A DNA stretch of 64,000 nt from Hyphomicrobiales bacterium (GTDB taxonomy: Bacteria; Pseudomonadota; Alphaproteobacteria; Rhizobiales; Rhizobiaceae): positions 1-64,000 of the forward strand of contig UCMS01000001.1 of NCBI GenBank assembly GCA_900473805.1. The letters run 5' to 3'. Both the position numbers and the translations under genes were made by a program. Positions within the stretch are counted from its first letter, which is position 1; every line of letters starts with the position of its first letter. Positions 27,627 through 35,464 of the stretch are shown piece by piece. A model generated the notes under the pieces. It worked only from the letters and a program-made list of their open reading frames with translations. It had not been told where the DNA came from and searched no databases.

Positions 27627-28025
27627 TCAGCTGCCCGGCGTCCAGGCGTCATAGTCGCCGGTGACCCGGGGCCGTTCGCCGGCAGCGGCGATCGAACCCT
27701 GCGGGCGATAGGCGGCCGCCGTGCCGGTCGGGTTCGGGCGGTGCGCCTTTTCCCATTCGCGGGGCTTGTAGTCTTCCTTCGACGGCGGCGTGTCGGTGCG
27801 GTAATGCATCCAGCCGTGCCAGCCCGCAGAAATCTTCGAGGCTTCGGCGTAACCGTTGTAGATCACCCAGCGCTTCGGCTGGCCCCAGCTCGTCATCGGG
27901 CCTTCATAATAGACATTGCCGAACTCGTCTTCGCCGACGCGCTTGCCATGGCGCCAGGTGAAGAAGCGGGTCCCCATGGTCTGGCCGTTCCACCAGGTGA
28001 AGAGCTGCAACAGAAACTGCTTCAT
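27627..28025 (-). CDS. NADH:ubiquinone oxidoreductase 17.2 kDa subunit-like (NDUFA12 family)
   Basis: 132-residue homologue of the mitochondrial complex I accessory subunit NDUFA12, found in bacteria almost only in Alphaproteobacteria. Key blocks are FFTWRHGKRVGEDEFGNVYYE, shown here in part as VGEDEFGNVYYEG, then RWVIYNGYAEASKI and WHGWMHYRTDTPPS. In homologues it sits on the peripheral arm and aids assembly or stability. It lies upstream of the DUF2155 gene on the same strand, with about 110 bases between them containing a weak dyad (AGGGCC/GGCCCT). Confidence 0.92.
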   Translation of the reverse strand: MKQFLLQLFTWWNGQTMGTRFFTWRHGKRVGEDEFGNVYYEGPMTSWGQPKRWVIYNGYAEASKISAGWHGWMHYRTDTPPSKEDYKPREWEKAHRPNPTGTAAAYRPQGSIAAAGERPRVTGDYDAWTPGS

Positions 28026-28131
28026 GTCGTATCCTTGGGCTGTGCCGCAGGCCGCATGACGGCCTTGTGCATTCCGTTCGCTTATGCCGCCTCACCATCG
28101 GCTTGTCCAGTGATTCCCCGTCGCACCCACC

Positions 28132-28599
28132 TCATTTCAGCTTCATCTTGAAGCCGAGATGGGACGGCACGAAACCGAGACGTTCGTAGAAGCGATGGGC
28201 GTCCTTGCGCTGCGCATTCGAGGTCAGCTGGACAAGTCGCACGCCGTCTTCGCGCGCCTTGTCGATGGCAAAGCCGATCATCGCGGCGCCGATCCCCCTG
28301 CCCCGCATGTCGGCTCGGGTCTGCACGGCTTCGATGATCAGGTTGGAACTGCCGCGTGCCGTCAATGTCGTCGTCACCATGGTCTGAAAGGTTCCGACAA
28401 CCTCGTCGTTCCGTAAAGCCACATAAAGGGTCTCGTTGGGTGACGCGGCAATCCGGACAAAGGCGGCGCGATAGTCGGCCAGTGCTGCAGGGTCGGTGGT
28501 ATCGCCATGGCCTCCGAGCGGGTCGTCCGCGAAGAGCGCCACAATCGCCGCCAGATCATTCTCGGTTGCTTCTCTTATCTGCACTGATTGGACTTGCAT
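28132..28599 (-). CDS. GNAT family N-acetyltransferase
   Basis: 155-residue GNAT. IREATENDLAAIVALFADD opens the fold. NLIIEAVQTRADMRGRGIGA contains the acetyl-CoA loop (RGRGIGAAMI). AHRFYERLGFVPSHLGFKMK is the C-terminal signature. It is typical of small-molecule or protein acetyltransferases linked to stress or resistance; substrate unknown. It lies about 106 bases upstream of the NDUFA12-like gene and is divergent from a secreted-protein gene. Confidence 0.87.
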   Translation of the reverse strand: MQVQSVQIREATENDLAAIVALFADDPLGGHGDTTDPAALADYRAAFVRIAASPNETLYVALRNDEVVGTFQTMVTTTLTARGSSNLIIEAVQTRADMRGRGIGAAMIGFAIDKAREDGVRLVQLTSNAQRKDAHRFYERLGFVPSHLGFKMKLK

Positions 28600-28657
28600 G
28601 TCCCCCCCGCTGTCGCGCTAGTCTGCCGCTGGCATAACGACCCTGGGGGACTTCTTG

Positions 28658-29092
28658 ATGACAGGCATGCGACGGCTGGCGACAATTCTGTGCGTAACTC
28701 TCTCGGCTATGGCCGTTCAGGCCCAGGAGGGCGGTCGCAAGGCGATTGCCTTCGTCCAGGCGCCGGAGATGAGTGCAGGCCAATGCCTCGACAAGGACAC
28801 GGCCTCAGCGATCGATTGCGCGGTCAAGCAATGCATCGATGGTGGCGGCACGGCCGAGGATTGTCAGGTCAATGCGACCTGCTATCCGGCCAACTGGAGC
28901 GTCGACGTGTTCATGATGGCGGATGGCGGTCCCCACTGGCATCAGTATTCCTGCGGCTGGCAGACGAAGGAGCTGGCGCTGAAGGCCGCCGAACTGGCCT
29001 GCAGCAATGCCAAGCAGGACGGCCTCGTGGAGTGTAGTCCGGTGCAGTTGGTGGACGAAGACGGCACTGTCACCGAACCACCGTTCAACTGA
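28658..29092 (+). CDS. Secreted cysteine-rich hypothetical protein
   Basis: 144-residue product. A Sec signal peptide (MRRLATILCVTLSAMAVQA, cleaved at QA-Q) precedes a mature domain with eight cysteines, which suggests disulfide bonds. The segment HWHQYSCGWQTKELALKAAE followed by LACSNA is reminiscent of DUF4189-type secreted domains, but I cannot confirm this. GGGGGA precedes the ATG at the right distance; a TTG three bases earlier is less likely. A strong bidirectional terminator follows 18 bases after the stop. Probable periplasmic protein, function unknown. Confidence 0.7.
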   Translation: MTGMRRLATILCVTLSAMAVQAQEGGRKAIAFVQAPEMSAGQCLDKDTASAIDCAVKQCIDGGGTAEDCQVNATCYPANWSVDVFMMADGGPHWHQYSCGWQTKELALKAAELACSNAKQDGLVECSPVQLVDEDGTVTEPPFN

Positions 29093-29110
29093 ACGAAGCT
29101 ACCCACACAC

Positions 29111-29136
29111 AAAAGCCGCTCACTTGAGCGGCTTTT
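29111..29136. terminator. Bidirectional Rho-independent terminator
   Basis: Perfect inverted repeat AAAAGCCGCTC-actt-GAGCGGCTTTT between convergent genes. The A/T ends make it active on both strands. The stop codon of the minus-strand GNAT (29120-29122) lies inside the hairpin. Confidence 0.92.
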
Positions 29137-29617
29137 CCAGGATCAGAGCCTCGATCCCGCTGTCGGGACCGCCACAATTCTTGGTGCGATCGACCTCGAC
29201 GAAATCATGCGCCTCGTAGAAGGCAATGGCGCCGGCATTCTGCGGCTCGACTTCCAGGCGCAGGATCTCGGCATCCGGGAAGCATGTTTCGATCTCGGCG
29301 AAGAGATCGCGGCCGATGCCCTGACGCTGATGATCGGGATGAACATAGAGCTGGTGCAGGATCGCGGTCTTGGTCAGTTTCTCCGACATGGCCGCAAAGG
29401 CCATGCCGCCGATCCGCTTGCCGTCATCGGCGACGAGATATTCGCCGCCTTTGACGTGGATGCGCCGCTTGATCTCGGTCGGCGAATGCCAGGCCGCGAT
29501 CAATTCGGCGACCTTGGCCGGTCCGTAGAACCTGTCATAGGTCGCGTGGAAACTCAACGTCAGCAGGGCGCGGAGCGGTTCGACATCCCGGTCATTGGCC
29601 GTGCGGACAAAGAACAA
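29120..29617 (-). CDS. GNAT family N-acetyltransferase downstream of gatB
   Basis: 165-residue GNAT. Signatures: RTANDRDVEPLRALLTLSF at the N-terminus, LHQLYVHPDHQRQGIGRDLF with the acetyl-CoA loop QRQGIG, and AGAIAFYEAHDFVEVDRT. The best start is TTG 29617: GGAGGAG sits 7 bases before it, inside the end of gatB, and only 4 bases separate it from the gatB stop. Translation is therefore likely coupled to gatB. An upstream ATG would require overlap with gatB and adds Arg-rich sequence that is not GNAT. Substrate unknown. Confidence 0.87.
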   Translation of the reverse strand: MFFVRTANDRDVEPLRALLTLSFHATYDRFYGPAKVAELIAAWHSPTEIKRRIHVKGGEYLVADDGKRIGGMAFAAMSEKLTKTAILHQLYVHPDHQRQGIGRDLFAEIETCFPDAEILRLEVEPQNAGAIAFYEAHDFVEVDRTKNCGGPDSGIEALILEKPLK

Positions 29618-29621
29618 GCGC

Positions 29622-31127
29622 TTACTCCTCCGGCAGGCCGAGCTTGGCCTTGACCAGCGCCTGGACGGCCTGCGGGTTGGCCTTGCCACCGGTTGCCTTC
29701 ATCACCTGGCCGACGAACCAGCCGGCAAGCGTCGGCTTCGCCAGCACCTTGGCCACCTGATCGGGGTTGGCGGCAATGATCTCGTCCACGGCCTTTTCGA
29801 TGGCGCCGGTGTCCGTCACCTGCTTCATGCCGCGGCTCTCGACGATCTCGGCGGGGTCACCGCCCTCGTTCCAGACGATTTCAAAGAGGTCCTTGGCGAT
29901 CTTGCCGGAGATGGTTTCGGCCTTGATCAGGTCGATGATGCCGCCGAGCTGGGCGGGCGAAACCGGAGTCTCTTCAATCGGTTTGCCGGCTTTGTTCAAC
30001 GCGCCCAGCAGGTCGTTGATGACCCAGTTGGCGGCCGTCTTGCCATCGCGACCTTCGGCGACGGCTTCGAAATAGTCGGCGATTGCCTTTTCCGAAACGA
30101 GCACCGAAGCATCGTAAACGGAGAGACCGAGCTGAGACACGAAGCGGGCCTTCTTGTCATCAGGCAGTTCCGGCAGGTCCTTCTTCAGGGCCTCAACATA
30201 GGCGTCGTCGAATTCGAGCGGCAGCAGGTCCGGATCGGGGAAGTAGCGATAGTCATGCGCATCTTCCTTCGAGCGCATCGAACGCGTCTCGCCCTTGTTC
30301 GGGTCGAAGAGACGGGTTTCCTGGTCGATGACGCCGCCATCCTCGAGGATCGCGATCTGCCGACGGGCTTCGTATTCGATCGCCTGGCCGATGAAGCGGA
30401 TCGAGTTGACGTTCTTGATTTCGCAGCGCGTGCCGAATTCGCCGCCCGGCTTGCGCACGGAGACGTTGACGTCGGCGCGCATCGAGCCTTCGTCCATGTT
30501 GCCATCGCAGGTGCCGAGGTAACGCACGATCGAGCGCAGCTTGGTCATATAGGCCTTGGCTTCGTCGGAGGAGCGCATGTCGGGCTTCGACACGATTTCC
30601 ATGAGCGCAACGCCGGAGCGGTTAAGGTCCACATAGGACATGGTCGGATGCTGGTCGTGCATCGACTTGCCGGCATCCTGTTCCAGATGCAGGCGCTCGA
30701 TGCCGATCTCGATATCCTCGAAATTGCCCTGACGATCCGGGCCGAGCGAGATCACGATCTTGCCCTCGCCGACGATCGGATCCTTGAACTGCGAGATCTG
30801 ATAGCCCTGCGGCAGGTCCGGATAGAAGTAGTTCTTGCGGTCGAAGATCGAGCGCTTGTTGATCTGGGCTTTGAGGCCGAGACCGGTGCGGACCGCCTGG
30901 GCCACGCATTCCTCGTTGATGACGGGCAGCATGCCGGGCATGGCGGCATCAACGAGCGAGACGTTGGAATTCGGCGCATTGCCGAAAACCGTCGAGGCGC
31001 CGGAAAACAGCTTGGACTTCGACAGCACCTGGGCATGGACTTCCATGCCGATGATGACTTCCCAATCGCCGGTGGCGCCGGGAATGAAGCGTTTCGGATC
31101 GGGCGTGCGGGTGTCGACAAGGGTCAT
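29622..31127 (-). CDS. gatB: Aspartyl/glutamyl-tRNA amidotransferase subunit B
   Basis: 501-residue GatB, the kinase/transamidase-supporting subunit of GatCAB, which converts Glu-tRNA(Gln) or Asp-tRNA(Asn) to Gln- or Asn-tRNA. The N-terminal cradle domain has [40 protein letters not shown] and [20 protein letters not shown]. The helical and YqeY-like tail region ends with the segment [20 protein letters not shown]. The start at [14 protein letters not shown] was preferred to an open extension upstream. gatA and gatC are about 5-6 kb away on the same strand, so the three subunits are not in one operon here. Confidence 0.97.
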   Translation of the reverse strand: MTLVDTRTPDPKRFIPGATGDWEVIIGMEVHAQVLSKSKLFSGASTVFGNAPNSNVSLVDAAMPGMLPVINEECVAQAVRTGLGLKAQINKRSIFDRKNYFYPDLPQGYQISQFKDPIVGEGKIVISLGPDRQGNFEDIEIGIERLHLEQDAGKSMHDQHPTMSYVDLNRSGVALMEIVSKPDMRSSDEAKAYMTKLRSIVRYLGTCDGNMDEGSMRADVNVSVRKPGGEFGTRCEIKNVNSIRFIGQAIEYEARRQIAILEDGGVIDQETRLFDPNKGETRSMRSKEDAHDYRYFPDPDLLPLEFDDAYVEALKKDLPELPDDKKARFVSQLGLSVYDASVLVSEKAIADYFEAVAEGRDGKTAANWVINDLLGALNKAGKPIEETPVSPAQLGGIIDLIKAETISGKIAKDLFEIVWNEGGDPAEIVESRGMKQVTDTGAIEKAVDEIIAANPDQVAKVLAKPTLAGWFVGQVMKATGGKANPQAVQALVKAKLGLPEE

Positions 31128-31342
31128 GACATGCTCTTCTATCGGCAAGGATTTTGCCTTTCCGGTTAGAACAATTGGCACTGCGGTGCAAGACTTGCCG
31201 GGAAATCCCTCCTCGCCGCTCCTGCTTCATCCCACTGTCATACTGCGGCGCTAGGCGATCGCGGGTGCCATTCCGCCCTGCGCTGCCTGCTACGGGCCGG
31301 CGCGACAGGCCGAACGGAATGCGCCATCGCCGGGGATCTCGC

Positions 31343-32089
31343 ATGCAACCGACTGCAAAGCCGCAGTTCTCAGTCGTCGTTCCGATGAAGAACGAAGCCG
31401 ACAATGTCGCGCCCCTGGTGGCGGAAATCGCCGCCGCCTGTGCCGGACACAGGTTCGAGGTAATTTTTGTCGACGATGGCTCGACAGACCAGACATTGGC
31501 CCGGCTTGAAGACGCGTCCAAAGCCTATCCGTGGGTGCGCGTCCTGCAGCATGCCACCTCGGGCGGACAATCAGCGGCCATCCATTCGGGGGTTTTGGCG
31601 GCGCATGCGTCGGTGATCTGCACCATGGATGGCGACGGCCAGAACCCGCCAGCGGAAATACCTAGACTGACCGCTCCCCTACTAGGAAATCCAGCCTCAA
31701 CATCGCTGGGCCTCGTGGCCGGCCAGAGAACGAAACGACAGGATACCGTGTCGAAGCGGATCGCTTCGACATTGGCCAATGCGATCCGACGCAGTTTTCT
31801 GAGGGATGGCACGCGCGATACCGGATGCGGCCTGAAAGCCTTCCGCCGTGATGCCTTCCTGGCCCTGCCTTTCTTCAATCACATGCATCGCTATCTGCCC
31901 GCACTGTTTTCCGCCCATGGCTGGGCGGTGGCGCATGTCGAGGTGGCCCATCGGCAAAGGCATGCCGGAACATCCAATTACAACAACCTGCAGCGCGGGC
32001 TTGTCGGCATGCATGACCTGATCGGCGTCGCGTGGCTGATCCGGCGCCGCAAGCGCGTCGCACCTGAGGAAATCGGAACGAGCCCATGA
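31343..32089 (+). CDS. Glycosyltransferase family 2 (polyprenyl-phosphate sugar synthase-like)
   Basis: 248-residue GT-A transferase of the DPM1/ArnC-like group. It opens QFSVVVPMKNEADNVAPLV, has FVDDGSTDQT, the metal site MDGDGQNPPAEIP, and GCGLKAFRRDAF. No C-terminal membrane helices are seen, so it is the cytosolic dolichyl-phosphate-type form that loads a sugar on a polyprenyl phosphate. It starts a three-gene set with an LAB_N protein (4-bp overlap) and a GT39-like transferase. This parallels the rhizobial RgtE step that makes polyprenyl-phosphate-galacturonic acid; sugar identity is inference. GGGGA precedes the ATG. Confidence 0.85.
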   Translation: MQPTAKPQFSVVVPMKNEADNVAPLVAEIAAACAGHRFEVIFVDDGSTDQTLARLEDASKAYPWVRVLQHATSGGQSAAIHSGVLAAHASVICTMDGDGQNPPAEIPRLTAPLLGNPASTSLGLVAGQRTKRQDTVSKRIASTLANAIRRSFLRDGTRDTGCGLKAFRRDAFLALPFFNHMHRYLPALFSAHGWAVAHVEVAHRQRHAGTSNYNNLQRGLVGMHDLIGVAWLIRRRKRVAPEEIGTSP

Positions 32090-32409
32090 GCGAGCTACTT
32101 GCCTATTTCAAGATCGATTCCTTGACCGACCTGCTATGGCTCGGGCTCGGGCTCGTGGCACAATTGATGTTCTCGCTGCGCTTCATCATCCAGTGGTTCG
32201 CCTCTGAGAAAGAGAAGCGTTCGGTCATTCCGACAGCCTTCTGGTGGTTTTCGCTGTTCGGGGGCGTCATGCTACTCGCCTACGGTATCCATCGTGGCGA
32301 ACCGGTCATCATCCTTGGCCAGTCGCTCGGCATCGTCGTCTACGCCCGCAACCTGATGCTTCTGCATCACGACCGCCGGGCAGATCTTGCAGTTCAGGCA
32401 GAAAGCTGA
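32086..32409 (+). CDS. Lipid A biosynthesis N-terminal (LAB_N) domain membrane protein
   Basis: 107-residue protein with three predicted membrane helices. It has the LAB_N signature seen at the N-terminus of some LpxB proteins and as stand-alone proteins: GLVAQLMFSLRFIIQWFASE, followed by FWWFSLFGGVMLLAYGIHRG and GQSLGIVVYARNLMLL. Such stand-alone proteins occur between a GT2 and a GT39/ArnT-like gene in lipid A modification clusters and may help flip or position polyprenyl-phosphate sugars (inference). The ATG overlaps the GT2 stop by 4 bases and the next gene starts 4 bases after its stop. Confidence 0.87.
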   Translation: MSELLAYFKIDSLTDLLWLGLGLVAQLMFSLRFIIQWFASEKEKRSVIPTAFWWFSLFGGVMLLAYGIHRGEPVIILGQSLGIVVYARNLMLLHHDRRADLAVQAES

Positions 32410-32413
32410 GGCA

Positions 32414-33847
32414 ATGAGCCTCTCCCGGCAGCAGAGCCTCACGATCATCTTCGGCATCACGCTTTACCGCCTCGTGATGCTGCATCTTGACGGGACCGAT
32501 CTCTTTGTCGACGAGGCACAATACTGGCACTGGTCCCAGCATCTCGATTTCGGCTACTATTCGAAGCCGCCGATGATCGCCTGGGTCATTCATCTCGCGA
32601 CCGTGGTCGGCGGTTCCTCGGATATCTTCTGGGTGCGGGTGGCAAGTCCGCTGCTGCACATGTCAACCGCGCTGATCCTGATGCCGGCAACGGCCCGGCT
32701 GACGGGTTCGAAAGAGGCCGCCCATTGGGTCGGCGCCAGCTATGTTACCCTTCCGGGCGTTGCACTGTCCTCGGTCTTCATGTCGACGGACACTGTGCTT
32801 TTCCCGTTCCTGGCGCTTGCGCTCTACGCCTATTCGCACCTCATCGAGCGGCGCTCCGCCCGCTTTGCGGTGCTGATGGGATTTGCGATCGGATGCGGCA
32901 CGCTTTCGAAATATGCGATGCTCTATTTCGTCGGCACGGCAGCGCTCTCAGCGCTTGCCATCCCCCATGCAAGGCTTGCGGTGCGCGACGCGGCTCTGGC
33001 GTCCGCAACGGCTCTGCTGGTGATCTCGCCCAACATCTGGTGGAACGCGGCCCATGGTGCAGCGACGCTGAAGCACACGTCGGACAATGCCGACTGGAAC
33101 GGATTGAACTTCCACATCGGCAAAGCGCTCGAGTTTTTTGTCAGCCAGTTTGCTGTCGTCGGACCGGTGATCTTCGGCGCGATGATCCTCGTCTTTCTGC
33201 GGCTCGTTCAGGGCCGGGTCACGACGACGGAACGTCACCTGTTCCTCCTCTCTTGGCCCATCGTGCTCGCGATCGTCTTCCAGGCCCTGATGTCGCGCGC
33301 CTATGCCAACTGGGCCGCCACGGCCTATGCCGCCGGAACCATGCTCGCGGTCGTGCATCTGCTGGCACATGCGGCACGTGCGCTGCGCGCTTCGCTGCTC
33401 ATTAACGGCACCGCATCTGTTGTCTTCGCCGTGCTCACGGTCTTTCCGCAGCAGATCCAACTGCCCGACGGCAAGCCGGTTCTGGCGCGCTACCTCGGGC
33501 GGGCGGAGCTGAGCCGGGAAATCGCGGCAGCAGCACGCGCTGCACAGACCGAAATCATCGTGGCCGAGAGCCGAGACGTTCTGGCCGATCTCTTCTACAC
33601 GCTGCGGGATGAGAATTTCATCGTCAGAGCGAAGCGTCGCACCGCCTCGCCGCGAAACTACTATGAGCAGATGTTTCCCCTGACGGAGGGCTGGGCAAGC
33701 CGACGGGTGCTGTACGTGACCGGACGCCAGCCAGACTGCGAGGGGGGCGAGGTCGCGCGGGTCGCAGATCTTTCTGCCGACAGCGGCTATTATGCCGGCG
33801 CAAGGCTTGCGGCCTATGCCCTACCCGGTCGTTGCCTGCTGCCCTGA
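32414..33847 (+). CDS. GT39/ArnT-like membrane glycosyltransferase
   Basis: 477-residue multi-spanning (about 10-12 helices) GT-C transferase. The first periplasmic loop carries GTDLFVDEAQYWHWSQHLDF with the catalytic acidic residues typical of PMT/ArnT enzymes, followed by GYYSKPPMIAWVIHL. It would transfer a sugar from a polyprenyl phosphate to lipid A or LPS core in the periplasm. Together with the GT2 and LAB_N genes it forms a complete donor-synthesis-and-transfer operon, similar to RgtE plus an RgtD/RgtF-type galacturonosyltransferase. A C-terminal soluble part (about 130 residues) ends AYALPGRCLLP. The exact product is inferred only. Confidence 0.83.
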   Translation: MSLSRQQSLTIIFGITLYRLVMLHLDGTDLFVDEAQYWHWSQHLDFGYYSKPPMIAWVIHLATVVGGSSDIFWVRVASPLLHMSTALILMPATARLTGSKEAAHWVGASYVTLPGVALSSVFMSTDTVLFPFLALALYAYSHLIERRSARFAVLMGFAIGCGTLSKYAMLYFVGTAALSALAIPHARLAVRDAALASATALLVISPNIWWNAAHGAATLKHTSDNADWNGLNFHIGKALEFFVSQFAVVGPVIFGAMILVFLRLVQGRVTTTERHLFLLSWPIVLAIVFQALMSRAYANWAATAYAAGTMLAVVHLLAHAARALRASLLINGTASVVFAVLTVFPQQIQLPDGKPVLARYLGRAELSREIAAAARAAQTEIIVAESRDVLADLFYTLRDENFIVRAKRRTASPRNYYEQMFPLTEGWASRRVLYVTGRQPDCEGGEVARVADLSADSGYYAGARLAAYALPGRCLLP

Positions 33848-33850
33848 CGC

Positions 33851-34357
33851 TCAATGCGGGGCGTACAGATCGTCTTGCTGCGGCACCAGGATTTTCCGCA
33901 TCCCGACCGTTTCCAGATCCCGGTCGAGCTTCGGATTGTAGACGATCGACAGCCATTGCACGGCAAAGCCGCGCGCCCGGAAGAAATCGACCGCGTCCTG
34001 ATTACGGGCATGGGTTTCCAGAACCGCTTCGCCGAAACCCGCGTCGCGGATTTCTGCCTCGACGGCGCCCAGCAAGGCCGTTCCCAGCCCTTGCCCTTCG
34101 CTGTCGGGATCGATCCAGAAGTCGGTGATCGCCTCGTCCAGCTCCTCGCGGGCCGCCCAGCCGGAAGGATGACCAGACTTCTCGATCACGGTGATGCAGA
34201 TCCAACCGTCACGGGTAAACCGGAGAAAGGCGTTGCGGGCGTTGTCGGCCATATCCGCAGTCCCGCCGACCGGGATCATTGCCTTCTGCCAGGCACGCAG
34301 GCCGATCTCAGCCAGGATATCTGCCTCTTCCTGTCGCGCCTTGCGGATCGTGACCAT
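33851..34357 (-). CDS. GNAT family N-acetyltransferase
   Basis: 168-residue GNAT: MVTIRKARQEEADILAEIGL at the start, ITDFWIDPDSEGQGLGTALL with the acetyl-CoA loop EGQGLG, and AVDFFRARGFAVQWLS at the end. The start ATG 34357 has GAGGGACGA in front. It is convergent with the GT39-like gene (3-base gap) and lies divergently from the YjhX-family gene. In E. coli, YjhX is paired with a GNAT (YjhQ), but there both genes share one operon; here they are divergent and about 270 bases apart, so a functional link is speculative. Confidence 0.87.
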   Translation of the reverse strand: MVTIRKARQEEADILAEIGLRAWQKAMIPVGGTADMADNARNAFLRFTRDGWICITVIEKSGHPSGWAAREELDEAITDFWIDPDSEGQGLGTALLGAVEAEIRDAGFGEAVLETHARNQDAVDFFRARGFAVQWLSIVYNPKLDRDLETVGMRKILVPQQDDLYAPH

Positions 34358-34463
34358 TCGTCCCTCATCGTTGTCGGCAGTAAAACACCTGCAGTGATTC
34401 GTGGCCAGAGCATGCGGAGCCTGCGACATGGACCTGCCGGACCCGGCGTGTTACGATGATCAG

Positions 34464-34592
34464 TCAACAGGAGTTTTGATGTTCGGTTTGTCCGAGACCC
34501 GGTAAAGGCCCTGCCCCGCAATCCGTGATGGCCATTGCGGCCAGGGCCAGAAAACGAAGCCCCGACGCCCACGGCGCCGGACCCGTTTTCAT
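34464..34592. other. Structured region before the yjhX-like gene with two competing small ORFs
   Basis: On the plus strand a strong CAGGAG sits 5 bases before an ATG (34479) opening an 8-codon ORF that encodes MFGLSETR and stops at 34505. Directly after it comes a 42-base near-perfect hairpin (34507-34548): GGCCCTG-cc-CCGCAAT / ATTGCGG-c-CAGGGCC. On the minus strand the same DNA is a 42-codon ORF from ATG 34592 to TGA 34464, encoding a short protein with a hydrophobic stretch (LRFLALAAMAI) and two cysteines, but it has no well-placed Shine-Dalgarno. Which of these is real cannot be decided by eye. Confidence 0.4.
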
Positions 34593-34628
34593 GCGCGCTA
34601 CAAAGCGCGTTTCTCCGGACATCATCTC

Positions 34629-34886
34629 ATGGACATTTCACGCTCAGACCAGCGTATCCTTCACCTCATGGCCCAAGGCGGCTGGATCGAAATCCACCGC
34701 GACGAAAGACGCAAGATCGAGAAGGCCCTGTGCTTCTCCCGCGACGGCTGGCTTTATCCCGGCTTCGATGTCGAACTCTTCCGCAGACTGAAACGGCTGA
34801 AGGCGATCAGTTCGCGGGAGGGCAAGCCCTACAGGATCACCGAGCGGGGCTTGAGGCTCGTCAGGGCCGAACTGGATAATCGGTAA
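34629..34886 (+). CDS. YjhX family protein (UPF0386, predicted toxin)
   Basis: 85-residue protein with clear similarity over its length to E. coli YjhX. It opens MDISRSDQRILHLMAQGGWI, has CFSRDGWLYPGFDVELFRRL, and ends KPYRITERGLRLVRAELDNR, the last segment almost the same as the E. coli C-terminus. YjhX has been described as a toxin paired with the GNAT YjhQ; the molecular target is not settled. The fold is probably a winged helix (pattern of helices and a terminal RxxLDNR). No cognate antitoxin lies immediately next to it, though a GNAT gene is divergent upstream and a RelE/ParE pair lies downstream. Confidence 0.85.
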   Translation: MDISRSDQRILHLMAQGGWIEIHRDERRKIEKALCFSRDGWLYPGFDVELFRRLKRLKAISSREGKPYRITERGLRLVRAELDNR

Positions 34887-34971
34887 GGTTGAGGCCAGCA
34901 TCGCTCAAAGCGGTGCTGGCTGAATACTCCACGCAGTTGGCGCCGACACGACTTTGCGGTATCCTACCGCC

Positions 34972-35157
34972 ATGGTTGGACCGAGAACAAAACCTTCCGA
35001 CGAGATTGACTACGCACCCCCGGCTGCGGATGCGTCACCGGCGGAGTACGATGCTTGGAAGATCGAAAAGGTTACCAAGGCACTGAAGCAGTGCGAGGAT
35101 CGTGACGCCATGATCCCGGACGCTGAGGTGTGGGAGCGCTTTGGCTTTGAACGTTAA
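34972..35157 (+). CDS. Putative antitoxin of a RelE/ParE-type module
   Basis: 61-residue protein: MVGPRTKPSDEIDYAPP, then AEYDAWKIEKVTKALKQCED and AEVWERFGFER. Size, composition and the C-terminal segment ending in xVWxRFG resemble small antitoxins paired with ParE/RelE toxins. The toxin gene begins inside its last codons (overlap 17 bases), an arrangement typical of type II modules. An ATG 18 bases upstream is the alternative start. Antitoxin function is inferred from position and size. Confidence 0.75.
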   Translation: MVGPRTKPSDEIDYAPPAADASPAEYDAWKIEKVTKALKQCEDRDAMIPDAEVWERFGFER

Positions 35158-35437
35158 GTTCTCACCCCAAGCGATAGCCGATCTTATTGCCATTCACACA
35201 TACATTTCCGATCAAGATACGTTCGCTGCGGGGCGGATCCTGTCACGGTTGAGGCAGGTCACCGAAACGCTGGGCCAGTTTCCGCTTCTGGGCAGGCCAG
35301 GTGCAGTTGCTGGTACGCGTGAATTTGCCGTCCCCGGTCTTCCCTACACTGTAATTTATCAGGTGGTCTCAACCGCAGAACTGGACATCCTAACTATCCT
35401 TCACCAGCGCAAACTTTATCCGCCATCAGAGGACTGA
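35141..35437 (+). CDS. RelE/ParE family toxin
   Basis: 98-residue RelE/ParE-fold protein. KFSPQAIADLIAIHTYISDQ is the N-terminal helical pair; GQFPLLGRPG and REFAVPGLPYTVIYQVV are the conserved core; ILTILHQRKLYPP is the C-terminal strand with the usual HxR. ParE toxins poison gyrase and RelE toxins cleave mRNA; the sequence is closer to the ParE side (P.LGR.G then R.), but the target is not proven. The start is TTG (35141 or 35147) within the antitoxin gene. Confidence 0.85.
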   Translation: MALNVKFSPQAIADLIAIHTYISDQDTFAAGRILSRLRQVTETLGQFPLLGRPGAVAGTREFAVPGLPYTVIYQVVSTAELDILTILHQRKLYPPSED

Positions 35438-35464
35438 AGCCTTGGCGCCGGCGCGGACAGAGGC

